64,000 nucleotides of DNA from Imbricaverruca yamaguchii. Lineage: Eukaryota > Arthropoda > Thecostraca > Neoverrucidae. The translations under genes and the position numbers were made by a program. Under the pieces are notes generated by a model that made no database searches, was not told the origin of the DNA, and saw only the letters and a list, made by a program, of their open reading frames with translations. The DNA lies in the NCBI GenBank assembly GCA_034440575.1, contig JAOTOL010001646.1, positions 345,501-409,500 of the forward strand, written 5' to 3'. Each line of letters opens with the position of its first letter. Positions within the stretch are counted from its first letter, which is position 1. Of this stretch, positions 24,301-34,817 are shown piece after piece.

Positions 24301-27300
24301 CGGCCCCCGTCGGGCCGGTGTCGGCGACCAGTCGGGGGCGAGATGTACGGCGCCGGCGCGAGGTCACAGTCCGCGCTGGCGCGGTGGGTCTGTCGGAAAT
24401 GGCCACGGCCGGGCCGGATGGTGGCGGTGTTGTAGGCGGGGCGGCAACTCGTCCCAACCGAAATTGTGTTGTCTGCTCCTTTTACTGGAAGACTTGGGAA
24501 CCGATTTTCCATCGGTTTTAGCTTCGTGGGCGCCAAGTAGCGGTGGAGTGGAAGTTGAAATCCAGTAGGCATGGATATTGAAGTCATCAGTGAGGCTGGG
24601 CCAGTTATCCATGGCTCCACGGGAACGGAAGATGTGGAGAGTATAGAGTATGCTGTATGGAGCTAGTCATACGTGAGCAACGCGCGTTTGGCAAGTACCC
24701 AAACGCTCTGTTCCGCCATGTTCCACTTCACCCTCACAACAGTTTGTTAGTTGTCCCGTATTTAAACCTTGGCTCCATCGATGTATAGGACTTGGTTGAT
24801 CGTGATGTGAAATGGCATGATGAGGCCATTGTCCGTGCGGGAATTGCTGATAGATGTCTCGTTGATTGCTCGTCATACCCGTTGATACTTCGAGATTACG
24901 GCTAAAAGATGTGGTATAAGCGCAAGGCGTCCATATAGCCGGTATATACATAACCCTTGCCACTATTAAAATAACCCTTGCTCGGTCTCAACGATTGTCT
25001 TCTGTTTTGCCCAACGACCATGACATTTCACTGCATTATTGGGGCGTCGGTAGCTCGGTGGTTAAGCTGAGCGTCTGGCAAGCCAGGGGTGCGAGGTTCG
25101 ATTCACCGCGATGCCCGCTCTTCCTGCCAGGGTGAGAGGCAGGCGACGCCAGCTGCTAAGTCCGTCGTAAAGCCACAGTCCAATCCAATCCACTATTATT
25201 AATATCAGAGCGATACGGAAACTGGAGCGGATAGAACGTGCAACTACAAGGTACCATGAGGGGCGCCCGACGGGCGGGGGTGGGGCCGCCGGCCTGTGGT
25301 GATCCCCTGCTACAGGCACTGCGTCGAGCGTCAAACCGCCAAACGCAACGTGCTCACTGGCCGCCACTGCACTCGTGAAAGCCTGCGGAAGAGTGCGTCG
25401 TGTCTCGAATTCGGCGCACTGTACCAGCGCGTCGCATTAGCATAGCGTGTCGTGCTGTGCCACGGTCCTTACGTCTCGCTCAGGCTACGCTGCGTACAGC
25501 CTCTCAGCACGACGGACGGCCCACGTCTGGAACTGCCGGGCCCTGGGGTCCGAGGTCACGTGGTGCATGACGTCAGCGGGCCAGCCGGCAGTGGCCGGAC
25601 TTGGGGCGTATGGCGGCGCCCGCTGCGGACCGATGTGTATCGCAAGCCGGCCGTGCGGAGGAACGCCGCTATAAACTCCTTTCTGCCAACAAAGCTTGAG
25701 ACTTCAAGAGAAGTATTGTGACGAAAGTTGGTAGATTCCGAAATGAAAAGAGCAAATCTGGCTCTGAGTGGGAAAGATATACCCTGAAATGCTGTATTAC
25801 AGCGGGAATGGCTCTCGAAGGTGGTACGCGAGCGGAAATGCTGCCGCAAGCCTGTTGTACCATGCGTTACGTTCACTACACGGAAAACATTGGGACAGTT
25901 TCGTAGAAATAGAAGTTCAAAGGTCACTGAGCGAATAAATTACAACGTAAAACGCTGCAGCCCATGGTTATTACGATTCAATAGTGTGACGATATGGTTG
26001 GTCGGCCCTGGCCGTTCAGGTCGGCTTGATTTGCGGCATCCACGGGTGTGGACCCGCTCCGACTCCATCTCAGCTAGTAATGAATCAAGCCTTGTCACCA
26101 CTGGTCAAAGGGCAGATGGTGGCCTGGTTGAACTTCACCGTAACATGTGGGTTTGTGCGCAAGTGTGCGACTCCTACCGTAGCGTGTTTGCCACCGCCGC
26201 CGTGTCTCGTCATTGTCATAGTAGACGCCGACGAGACATGGATGCATTCATACTTTAGTGAGATTTGAATAGATATAGGCGCAATATGTCGCTTCCCGCC
26301 TTTACAACACGCCCCGCCGTCTGTTTCTGTGTCGCCCTGGCTACTTATTGCATTATTTCTGGAGATGTCTTGATACTTTAGAAAGATTTGAATAGATATG
26401 GGCACAATATGCTCAACGATATGAAGGTGATCAAGGAGCCCGTACATCATAATTACTAACAAATTTACGACCTGTCTAAGTATGTAGCCAACTAATTACC
26501 TGAGCCGCTCCGGGCCAAATGGTGCTTCACCTTGACGGGTCAACTTGACTTGACGGGTGCTCCACTCCGTGAGAGGTGTGCCGCGCCAGGCAGTGCGGCG
26601 CTCTTCCACGAGCGACGCTCCACTCGGCGGGCCGTCTGCCGCTCCAGTCACGTGATCGTCATGGCATCACGAAGGCGGTCCGACCCTTGGCTCGTCACGG
26701 ATCCGAGCCCGGCGCGGCGCCATCGATCAAGCTTCCTGTCGGGTGCCGGCGCTGGGCGGCTCCTGCTCTCCGATCGTGTGTCACGGAACACTGCAGTCAG
26801 TGTCCGCTGTCGTGGGCGGCTCTGTGTCCGGCGGTGGGCAGCTCCATGTCCGGCGGAGGGCGGCTCTGTGTCCGGCGGTGGGCGGTTCTATGGCCGGCGG
26901 TGGGCGGCTCTGTCCGGCGGTGGGCGGCTCTATGGCCGGCGGTGGGCGGCTCTGTCCGGCGGAGGGCGGCTCTATGGCCGGCGGTGGGCGGCTCTGTGTC
27001 CGGCGGTGGGCGGCTCTGTCCGGCGGAGGGCGGCTCTATGGCCGGCGGTGGGCGGCTCTGTGTCCGGCGGTGGGCGGCTCTGTGTCCGGCGGTGGGCGGC
27101 TCTATGGCCGGCGGAGGGCGGTTCTATGACCGGCGGAGGGCGGCTCTACGGCCGGCGGTGGGCGGCTCTATGTCCGGCGGAGTGGGGCTCTATGGCCGGC
27201 GGTGGGCGGCTCTGTCCGGCGGTGGGCGGCTCTATGTCCGGCGTTTTGGTAGTCAGCGTCTGAGGCCAAGGACGGCTGCATGTCCGGTGCGCTGGTGGTC

Positions 27301-30300
27301 CATGTTCTGGGCCAAGGAAGACTCCATATCTGTTACGATGGTGGCTAAGGACAGTTCCATATCTGGTGCAATTGCGGCTCTGTCCGATATCAGAGGCGGG
27401 TCCGTGTATGGTGCACGGGTGGCCCACGTCTGGACCCATGTGCGGTGTTGGGGCCGGGTCCGTGTATGGTGCACGGGTGACCCACGTCTGGACCCATGTG
27501 CGGTGTTGGGGGTGGGTCCGTGTATGGTGCATAGGTGACCCACGTCTGGACCCATGTGCGGTGTTAGGGTCGGGTCCGTGTATGGTGCACGGGTGACCCA
27601 CGTCTGGACCCATGTGCGATGTTAGGGGTGGGTCCGTGTATGGTGCACGGGTGACCCACGTCTGGACCCATGTGCGATGTTAGGGGCGGGTCCGTGTATG
27701 GTGCACGGGTGACCCACGTCTGGACCCATGTGCGATGTTAGGGGCGGGTCCGTGTATGGTGCACGGGTGACCCACGTCTGGACCCATGTGCGATGTTAGG
27801 GGTGGGTCCGTGTATGGTGCACGGGTGACCCACGTCTGGACCCATGTGCGGTGTTGGGGGCGGGTCCGTGTATGGTGCACGGGTGGCCCACGTCTGGACC
27901 CATGTGCGGTGTTGGGGCCGGGTCCGTGTATGGTGCACGGGTGACCCACGTCTGGACCCATGTGCGGTGTTGGGGGTGGGTCCGTGTATGGTGCACGGGT
28001 GACCCACGTCTGGACCCATGTGCGGTGTTAGGGGCGGGTCCGTGTATGGTGCACGGGTGACCCACGTCTGGACCCATGTGCGGTGTTGGGGGTGGGTCCG
28101 TGTATGGTGCACGGGTGACCCACGTCTGGACCCATGTGCGATGTTAGGGGTGGGTCCGTGTATGGTGCACGGGTGACCCACGTCTGGACCCATGTGCGGT
28201 GTTGGGGCCGGGTCCGTGTATGGTGCACGGGTGACCCACGTCTGGACCCATGTGCGATGTTAGGGGCGGGTCCGTGTATGGTGCACGGGTGACCCACGTC
28301 TGGACCCATGTGCGGTGTTGGGGGCGGGTCCGTGTATGGTGCACGGGTGACCCACGTCTGGACCCATGTGCGGTGTTGGGGGCGGGTCCGTGTATGGTGC
28401 ACGGGTGACCCACGTCTGGACCCATGTGCGGTGTTGGGGGCGGGTCCGTGTATGGTGCACGGGTGACCCACGTCTGGACCCATGTGCGGTGTTGGGGTCG
28501 GGTCCGTGTATGGTGCACGGGTGACCCACGTCTGGACCCATGTGCGATGTTAGGGGTGGGTCCGTGTATGGTGCACGGGTGACCCACGTCTGGACCCATG
28601 TGCGGTGTTAGGGGCGGGTCCGTGTATGGTGCACGGGTGACCCACGTCTGGACCCATGTGCGGTGTTGGGGCGGGTCCGTGTATGGTGCACGGGTGACCC
28701 ACGTCTGGACCCATGTGCGGTGTTGGGGGCGGGTCCGTGTATGGTGCATAGGTGACCCACGTCTGGACCCATGTGCGATGTTAGGGGTGGGTCCGTGTAT
28801 GGTGCACGGGTGACCCACGTCTGGACCCATGTGCGGTGTTGGGGGCGGGTCCGTGTATGGTGCACGGGTGACCCACGTCTGGACCCATGTGCGGTGTTGG
28901 GGGCGGGTCCGTGTATGGTGCACGGGTGACCCACGTCTGGACCCATGTGCGGTGTTGGGGGCGGGTCCGTGTGTGGTGCATGGGTGACCCACGTCTGGGA
29001 GCGGTACTGGCCAGGATCGCGGGCGGCCAGTTTCCGCTGCGCCGGGTGGCTTATATCCGGCCGCCGGCCGTTTCATGTGCTCTCGGAGGGTCTGCCGGTC
29101 GGTGAATGGCGGTCGTATGTCAGCCCCGGCGGCCGGCCGTGAGAGTGTTCTGGCGATATTGGCGGCACGGCTGTGGCCGCAGCTGCGGCGGCTCTTGGCG
29201 GCGGTTCCTAGTGTCGGCGGTGTCTGCACGACGGCCGCCGCCGTCCGACCACGTCCACGCGGGACGAGGGGGCGGCGCTAATGTGATGGTCGCCAGTGCG
29301 CGCCCACTTCTCTCGTGGTATGCTAGCCATAGCATGCCACGATATACCGTGAGCATACGGCTATGCTAGCCGTAGCATAGCCGTGCATTGTGCGTTTCTG
29401 ACGTTAAGGTAATCAATCACACGACAGCTGGAACGTTTCGTTTCTGCGTTTATGTTCCTTTTTCTGAGGTATACTGTTTCCCAAAGAAACTGCACCACGA
29501 AACATAAAAATATCCATCAAGTTGAACTTCTGTCCGGCGACCTGCCGCGATCCCCGAAGCAACCAGTGACTGTTGTTTGAGCAGCCTGGGTACGTACGTT
29601 GAATTGATATGACAATGATAATCTGAAGCATCATATGCAAACCTTTTTGAGTCCAGAACCCGGTGAAACTCCGGGACATTTATTTCTTCATTATATATTT
29701 ACAATTTCAACCGCGTACTCAACACAGCCTTGTCTTTCCGAGTTGCTTATCTAAATGAAGGGAATTACAAACCGATATCGCGAAGTATTGTCAGGCATTT
29801 ACTCTTTCGCATTTCACACAGCTTCATCTGTCAGGCTGGAAATGCTGTAGCTGACCACAGCCAACTGCGAGAAGTATACTCAATCCACGCATCAATGCTA
29901 GACAGATTGTGCCCGCGCCGGCGGCGGGGCGGGACCAGACGGGCCGGGGCCAGAAAGCGGTGGAGGGTGGGAACGGAAAAGTGACTTAGCAAGGTACCCA
30001 TAGTCGTAAAAATCGTTATCAACAATATACACATTGTGGGAACGTTTTTTATTTCCTTTGCCAGATATTGGCGCAAATGCCTTTCCGTGAATAATACTAC
30101 TTTTGGAACGCTTTCCTGATAATAAGTAAGGCATTGTGATGATTCAGTATTAGAGAAGGCACTCATCTAGTATAGATGAGTGCCTTGTGTCAACTTGTAC
30201 AAGTCTAGCTTAGACTTGCACAAGTCTAAGCACCAAAGTTATCTCCATTTCGGGGCGCCTGGATGCGGCCGTGGATCCGAAATTGTGTCACGTTGACCGC

Positions 30301-33087
30301 ATGTAGGCTGTAGGACCAACTCAGTCGATGCGCCCGGAAGCCCAAATAACAAACCAATCATATTCACCGCATATTCACCGCAAGACTCCATTTATTAGCC
30401 ATGCATTATGCATGGACATCAAATACGACTCCAGGGAGAAAAAAAAACGAATCGGTGGCAATCCACAAGACAATTGGGTGTTTATTCGCTCCAATCTTGA
30501 AAACCGCCGACCGTGCGTGGTTTTTAACATGGTCCCCCAAATCCGTTTGTACCGTTTCGGTGTACTCACAGGCGGAGACGGGTGCACCACGCCCGCTGTA
30601 AGTCACGGCTGTGTTGTTTGTAAGTCACGCCTGTGTTGTTTGGCTGCAGCGTGGTGCGCGTCTCAGATCCAGCCTGGCGGCGTGACGGCGGCGTGACATC
30701 GGCATGACGGTGGCGTGACAGCGGCGTGACGGTGGCATGACCAGCGTGACCGCGGCGTGACGGTGACGGTGGCGTGACGGCGACGCGCTGCATTGCAGGT
30801 CGCGAGTTCTTCGTCGGTCTGTCTGGCCGCACCAACGAGGCGGGCGCCGCCGCCGTGGCGGCCGCCTTCCCGGAGTTCGCCTGCACCCCGGTGCGCGTGC
30901 CGCCCGGCGTGCTGCACCTCAAGGACCTGGTCACCATGGCCGGACCGGACATCCTCTGCGTCTCCGAGACGGACGAGTCGCAGACTGTCCTCAAGGTGAC
31001 CGGGTGCATGCTGGTGTTGTGCTCTGGTCAACTGGCCAGTCGTGCGGTCCGCCCCCGGGCTGAGGGCCTGAGATGAGAAGCTGAAGTCGGGGGGGGGGGG
31101 GGGTAAGCGCAGACGTGGGGATTTGTGCGCCTCGGGGCGCAAGCTCGTGAGGGCAATGCTAGTATCCTTGGCCCAAATATTCGACAAGTCATGAGAGCTT
31201 GCAATCGGTTCGCTGGTAGCATATTAATACATCAAGAAATAAATCATCACCCAGATCATCGTCAGGCAATCACTAGCTAATCGTGTGCATGTGGCGGATC
31301 CAGTAATTACCATGGAGAGGGGCACATTTCCCCGGGGACGCCCTTTAGTCTCAAAGGGACGCTCTTCCTCTGAAAGCGCATCTTTGGATTAAAAATATCT
31401 TCAGTGAGGGGGCACTCGGGGCTTCCTGAAGGCCCCCGACCTGAGTGGTGCCACCTTTCCACGAGCGGGAGCATCTGCCCATTCTGTATCCGCCCTGGTC
31501 ATGCTATTTTGGATTTGGACTCGAGCTCACGATGAAGTGGTGTGTGCTGCAGCATGGCGGAGATGGTGCGTACTAACAGTGACTGTGGCGTCCGACAGAG
31601 GATCGAGCGGGAGGCCACATTCCGGTACCAGACGCTGACGGTGCGCGAGCCAGTGGCTGCCAACTGTGTACTCGTCAACGGCACTCTGATGCACCGGTCG
31701 CGCGCCGAGTGTCCAGACGCCTGCGACGTGAGTGACCCGCCGCCCGCGGTGCCAGCTTCCAGATGCCCGCCACGTAACTGCCCCGTCACGTCCCGCGACG
31801 CTCGGAAAGCTAGTTTCACGCGACTATGGATCAGTGTTAAAATATTGGTTTTTCATTAGGTGTGAGATGTCGAAACGAGCGCAGTAGGATGCCGAAATTT
31901 ATCATGGAATTAGTGTCATTTTAAATGCTTTTGATGTTCTTCCGACTTAAATTTGAGCCAATGGTTGCACCCTTAATCAGTCGTTTTGATATTCATATGT
32001 TAGGAATACCTATATTCGGGATAACGAGAAAAAAATATGCACTGGTGATGCATGCGATATCCCATTATGGATAACCCCTTTACCTGAAATTACACTGCAA
32101 AATGTTCGTTTATCACCATTCACTATGACCATGATCATAATACTAAACAAACTAGGTACTGTTAGAAAGGAGCCACGCAGACTGCATAAACATGCATCAC
32201 GAAGCAGGATATAGATGCTTCTTGCAGAAGGATGTCGATTGAGTGTTCAGAAAGTGGTAAATTCCACCCTATTTTACAAATAAGTTAACACTGCTATGGA
32301 TGGAGTGTCCCCCGGTGTCAGTAAATTGGGCATTAGGCATGCATCAAGTCCCGACGCACCTGTGGTGTCAGTATAACCGCCTACGGCACGTGTCGAGACT
32401 CGTGATGGTTCCCGACACCCGCATCGTAGCCCCACTCGTTCCGACTCCATTGCCAGGGCTGCAGCGAAGTGAGTCCCGAATGTAACCCTCTGTAGTGCGC
32501 GTATTTGTGGCCGAAGGAATCAGGAACTGGAATTATTGAACTGGCGATAGTCGATCAAGTATTGATCATCTCTTCAAGGATGACCTTCCGAAACACGGCG
32601 CATGTTTCCTTCACATCCTTCCATTATTCGTGCCTTTCAGAAGCGATAACTTGCCAACCTTGTCCAACACAATGTGGGAAATGTCTTAACAGCACCGTCA
32701 GGCCAGGTCCTATCACAGAGTATGCAGATGCTATTGGTGCATACATACAATTGTAATTCTGCATTCATCTGCATTGTAATTCGTGCACCGCAAGGATTTG
32801 CATATATGCGGATGTTATTGGGTTTTGGAAGTTCACTTGTTGGCATTCGTGAGTTCAATCAGAGTTCACTCTCTGAATGTGGACCGTTGTACCGAGCGAC
32901 GGCGTAAAGCATTCAATCGCCCTCTCCACGACGCATTATATGCACACGATTCCTGCACTTGCAGGTGTTCGAGGACCGGCTGACCAACAGCCTCAGCCCG
33001 GTCTCGTTCAGCGAGCTCGGGAAGGCCAACGCCTGTCTCACCTGCTGCTCGATACTGATCCGCAAGTCCAAGCGGCCGCAGCTGTGA
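21057..33087 (+). CDS. DDAH1: Dimethylarginine dimethylaminohydrolase, complete, five exons
   Basis: DDAH hydrolyses asymmetric dimethylarginine and monomethylarginine to citrulline and an amine, which relieves nitric-oxide synthase inhibition. Exons are 21,057-21,332, 22,908-23,010, 30,799-30,995, 31,599-31,727 and 32,965-33,087. Junction phases are 0,1,0,0 and all introns are GT-AG. The product is 275 residues (human DDAH1 has 285). FVED gives Glu69 and Asp70, GVLHLKDL gives His166 and TCCS gives Cys263, so the catalytic set is complete. Other hallmarks are ELPADEKHPDCVFVED, DGGDVLFTGREFFVGLS and FRYQTLTVREPVAANC. The ATG at 21,057 was chosen because MATFGRYTHAIV aligns with the family start and has G at -3 and +4. 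An in-frame upstream ATG exists at 20,805. DDAH1 versus DDAH2 orthology is not resolved; the symbol marks the family. Confidence 0.95.
21323..22400 (+). repeat. 28-bp minisatellite starting at the DDAH intron 1 donor
   Basis: About 37 units of 28 bp. Each contains GCCGCGGGGAGGTGGGCC and then GACGGCGGGC. The first unit is the exon 1/intron 1 boundary itself, with GTGAGC. Later units mostly carry the weaker GTGGGC, but a unit near 22,346 again has GTGAGC. No unit contains a stop on either strand, so the frame stays open from exon 1 through the whole array. Confidence 0.95.
22577..22620 (+). mobile_element. Short LINE 3'-tail copy with internal deletion
   Basis: Reads GGGCGCTGTATGACCGAAG, then AAGCCCAAACAACC and an AACC tail. 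It lacks the descending arm of the outer stem. Located in DDAH intron 1. Confidence 0.65.
22908..23010 (+). CDS. DDAH1: DDAH exon 2
   Basis: Encodes VDTIRAVIKKELELP to DGGDVLFT plus one nucleotide. The acceptor has a strong pyrimidine tract (TTTTCTTCTGGCCAG). The donor is GTACGT. Confidence 0.95.
23178..23238 (-). mobile_element. tRNA-derived SINE head
   Basis: The minus strand begins GGGCCGATGGAGTGGTAAG (A-box-like) and has GTTGTGAGTTCAAGGC (B-box-like), spaced as in a tRNA gene. Located in DDAH intron 2. Confidence 0.55.
23424..23512. repeat. Two-copy ~41-bp tandem repeat
   Basis: CCACATCCCAGTGGTGGTAG and CCACATCCCGGTGGTGGTAG are each followed by AATCGGTGGTG and TTTCC. Confidence 0.8.
23748..23908. 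repeat. 23-bp tandem repeat, seven units
   Basis: Units start at 23,748, 23,771, 23,794, 23,817, 23,840, 23,863 and 23,886. The core is GTGCCACTACTGGCAC, an inverted repeat. Confidence 0.9.
24040..24212. repeat. 28-bp tandem repeat, about six units
   Basis: The unit contains GCCACGGCCGGCGACTGG and GCGGCGCCTCT and is almost perfectly repeated. Located in DDAH intron 2, unrelated in sequence to the intron 1 array. Confidence 0.93.
25043..25115 (+). mobile_element. tRNA-like SINE head or tRNA pseudogene
   Basis: A 73-nt tRNA-like sequence. GGCGTCG and CGATGCC form a seven-pair acceptor stem with one G-U, and GCTC/GAGC can form the D stem. The A box is around TAGCTCGGTGGTTAAG and the B box is GGTTCGATTC. 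The anticodon region TCTGGCAAGCCAGG leaves only a four-base loop and the T stem has mismatches, so it is not a working tRNA. The tail up to about 25,200 ends in AATCCAATCC. Confidence 0.65.
25205..26250. other. DDAH intron 2 sequence, no element recognised
   Basis: CpG-rich stretch at 25,240-25,680, then mixed composition. Open frames here are short and show no family resemblance. Confidence 0.5.
26251..26412. repeat. Two direct copies of a ~39-bp segment, 123 bp apart
   Basis: TACTTTAGTGAGATTTGAAT at 26,251 and TACTTTAGAAAGATTTGAAT at 26,374 are each followed by AGATATRGGCRCAATATG. This could be a target duplication or a decayed tandem repeat. Confidence 0.7.
26805..27245. repeat. 20/22-bp GC-rich minisatellite
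   Basis: Units of GGCGGTGGGCGGCTCTATGG plus CC alternate with GGCGGTGGGCGGCTCTGTCC and a TGTGTCC form. About 20 units in DDAH intron 2. Confidence 0.93.
27390..28995. repeat. 58-bp minisatellite (~28 units)
   Basis: Each unit has GGGTCCGTGTATGGTGCACG, then GGTGACCCACGTCTGGACCC, then ATGTGCGGTGTTGGGGGC. Unit variants mostly differ at ATGTGCGATGTTAGGGG. The array occupies DDAH intron 2 and is open in long minus-strand frames that are not genes. Confidence 0.96.
29315..29384. repeat. Pair of near-perfect hairpins with four-base loops
   Basis: 29,315-29,340 has arms GTGGTATGCTA/TAGCATGCCAC with loop GCCA. 29,357-29,384 has perfect 12-bp arms ACGGCTATGCTA/TAGCATAGCCGT with loop GCCG. Both share the TATGCTA core. 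Confidence 0.9.
30156..30225. repeat. Pair of near-perfect hairpins with three-base loops
   Basis: 30,156-30,186 has perfect 14-bp arms AAGGCACTCATCTA/TAGATGAGTGCCTT around GTA. 30,193-30,225 has 15-bp arms ACTTGTACAAGTCTA/TAGACTTGCACAAGT around GCT with a single mismatch. Confidence 0.92.
30303..30357 (+). mobile_element. Short LINE 3'-tail copy
   Basis: Reads CAGTCGATGCGCCCGGAAGC, then CCAAATAACAAACC, in DDAH intron 2. The rising arm is decayed. Confidence 0.65.
30680..30792 (+). repeat. GTGAC-type short tandem repeat before the DDAH exon 3 acceptor
   Basis: About ten imperfect 11-12-bp units of GGTGGCGTGAC/GGCGGCGTGAC stop 6 nt before the acceptor AG. They replace the usual pyrimidine tract, and each carries TGAC, a branch-point-like core. 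Confidence 0.85.
30799..30995 (+). CDS. DDAH1: DDAH exon 3 (catalytic His)
   Basis: Completes the Gly codon and reads GREFFVGLSGRTNEAG to SETDESQTVLK, with His in GVLHLKD. The acceptor CATTGCAG is preceded by GTGAC-type repeats instead of a clear pyrimidine tract. The donor is GTGACC. Confidence 0.95.
31289..31496. mobile_element. Small terminal-inverted-repeat element (MITE-like)
   Basis: The left end TGGCGGATCCAG and the right end CTGTATCCGCCCTG (reverse complement CAGGGCGGATACAG) form a short inverted repeat around ~200 bp with no coding potential. No clear target duplication was found. Located in DDAH intron 3. Confidence 0.5.
31599..31727 (+). CDS. DDAH1: DDAH exon 4
   Basis: Encodes 43 codons from RIEREATFRYQTLTV to AECPDACD, phase 0 on both sides. 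The acceptor GTCCGACAG is weak; the donor is GTGAGT. Confidence 0.93.
32965..33087 (+). CDS. DDAH1: DDAH exon 5 (catalytic Cys, stop)
   Basis: Encodes VFEDRLTNSLSPVS to LTCCSILIRKSKRPQL, then TGA at 33,085-33,087. The second Cys of TCCS is the nucleophile by family alignment. The acceptor is CTGCACTTGCAG. Confidence 0.95.
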   Translation: MFEDRLTNSLSPVSFSELGKANACLTCCSILIRKSKRPQL

Positions 33088-33282
33088 TCTGTGATCGGTG
33101 ATCGGCCGGACCGGCCTCGGTCTCACCACCGGCGGCGGTGGCGCCGGTGGTCGCCTCAGCACGCGCTGCCAGCCGCCCACTGCCCCCCGACGTACGTACG
33201 GACGGAGGTGTGGCCGGCCCTGAGCGCAGGGAACACCCGCCGGACGACGCGCGCGCCCGGTCCATCCGCCGGACGCAGCCGG

Positions 33283-33370
33283 CCATTTGGTGGGCGTGTC
33301 CTGCCGTTCGGTGGGTGTGCACTGTCATTTGGCGCGTGTGCGCTGCCATTTGGCGCGTGTGCACTGCACG
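33283..33370. repeat. 21-bp tandem repeat, about four units
   Basis: CCATTTGGTGGGCGTGTCCTG, CCGTTCGGTGGGTGTGCACTG, TCATTTGGCGCGTGTGCGCTG and CCATTTGGCGCGTGTGCACTG-type units downstream of the DDAH stop, possibly in its 3' UTR. Confidence 0.8.
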
Positions 33371-33458
33371 CCCAGCTGTTTGCTGGGTGCGCCCTCCACG
33401 ACCAGTGTGCCCTACCTTATGCTGGTGTATCCTGCCCCGGGCTGGCGTACTCCGTTCC

Positions 33459-33500
33459 AAAATTGATAGTCTGCCCAGGACGGGGTGGACTATCAATTTT
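33459..33500. repeat. Perfect 13-bp inverted repeat
   Basis: AAAATTGATAGTC and GACTATCAATTTT separated by 16 nt, about 370 nt downstream of the DDAH stop. It could form a hairpin in the 3' UTR if transcription extends that far. Confidence 0.85.
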
Positions 33501-34817
33501 CCCACACCGAGCGAGCATGCCCGATCCTAGTTGAGTGGGACGTCCAGGGCTCGCACACCCTATGGGGCGGCACGGCGGAGGACACGGCCGGCGAGATGTC
33601 AGCAGCATTGTGTTCAGCACGCGACGTCCGGCGCGCAGCCAGCGGGCCGCGGAGGCCGCCACTGCTTGAATCTCGCATTTGTGTGTACCCGCGCTGTGTA
33701 AGGGTTGAGTGTTCGCGTGCATTTGCAAGCTCAGATGGTTCGTTGTGCGTGCTGCTCTTATATCTGCCGAAATGGTTCGTACACACTATGGCGTAGATGG
33801 CCACCAGAGCAAATTATGTTTGACATGAGAGATAGCTGCGGAAAGCGCGATCTAGTCAAACGCTCGTGATAATCCGACTGATGATGATGAAAGAGCAGCT
33901 CATTTTTGTCAAAGCAGCGCACATAAACTGGTTTAGTAACAAAGTTTCCTAGGCAGCTATCGCCGTATTCCCCACAACAGTCCATTCCATCCCATGGAAC
34001 AATTTTCAGCTTTCGCCGAAAGTCGCAGCCTGCTTTGCCTGCCGACCGTTCATATCAAGCTTGCGAGTGCATAGCTGCTCATATTGAATACTCGGCCCGT
34101 TCGCGATGGCATTGCTTCTGCCGTGCGGCTATCTGCCGACGTTTGCTGCGCCGACGCCGAGGAGCGGCAGGTGGCAGTCTGAGGTCATGTGTGCTTCTCT
34201 TCTCGAAATAGACGAGATCACCGCCCGCTGATTCCACGCGCGCCAGTCTCATTCCAGTCGCGCGCCCTTGTAGGTGCGCGCGCGCGCATCTGTTTTGTTT
34301 GTGTATCATCACAGTATATTTAGTGCGCAGCATGCCAAAGTTTATGAATACAGCTTCGAGTGTTCCGCCGCACGTTCAGGCCGTGTTTGCAGTACAGTCG
34401 GGCAGTACCGTCGAGTCGGTCGAAACGCCGCACTCGTATGTTCGCCAAGCATACGGGAGCAAAGAAGTTAAAGTGGATAGACATGACTAACGTATGATGC
34501 GAATCGTATTCTCATATCAATCGCACACTACACGAAAGGCTCACTGTAGCCAGTCCACAAGCCATGGGTGCGAAACGGTTGCGCATGTGTGCGAGTGCGT
34601 CAGGTGGACAATACACACGGATATCTCACAGTCGCGAACAAAATCAACCCAATCAGTCGAATCAAATCAACTCGCGAACAGACCGCAAGTCATTGTCAAG
34701 AAAAATCAGAATATGGATAACGAGCATATGCGCATGGACAACCGCACTTGTAAAATGACATTTAGAAAATCCTGCGCACCTGATATTCAAACGCGCAAAT
34801 CGTAGACCTTTGAACAA
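33501..34817. other. Intergenic sequence between convergent DDAH and SURF6
   Basis: No gene, array or recognisable element seen. The 3' ends of the two genes face each other here. A GCGCGCGCGC run occurs at ~34,278-34,288. Confidence 0.55.

Noticed and set aside
27146..29229. Minus-strand frames up to 361 codons (GPDVGHPCTIHGP repeats)
   Set aside because: 58-bp minisatellite without stops; no gene features.
30156..30186. microRNA precursor
   Set aside because: A 14-bp stem with a 3-nt loop is too short for a pre-miRNA.
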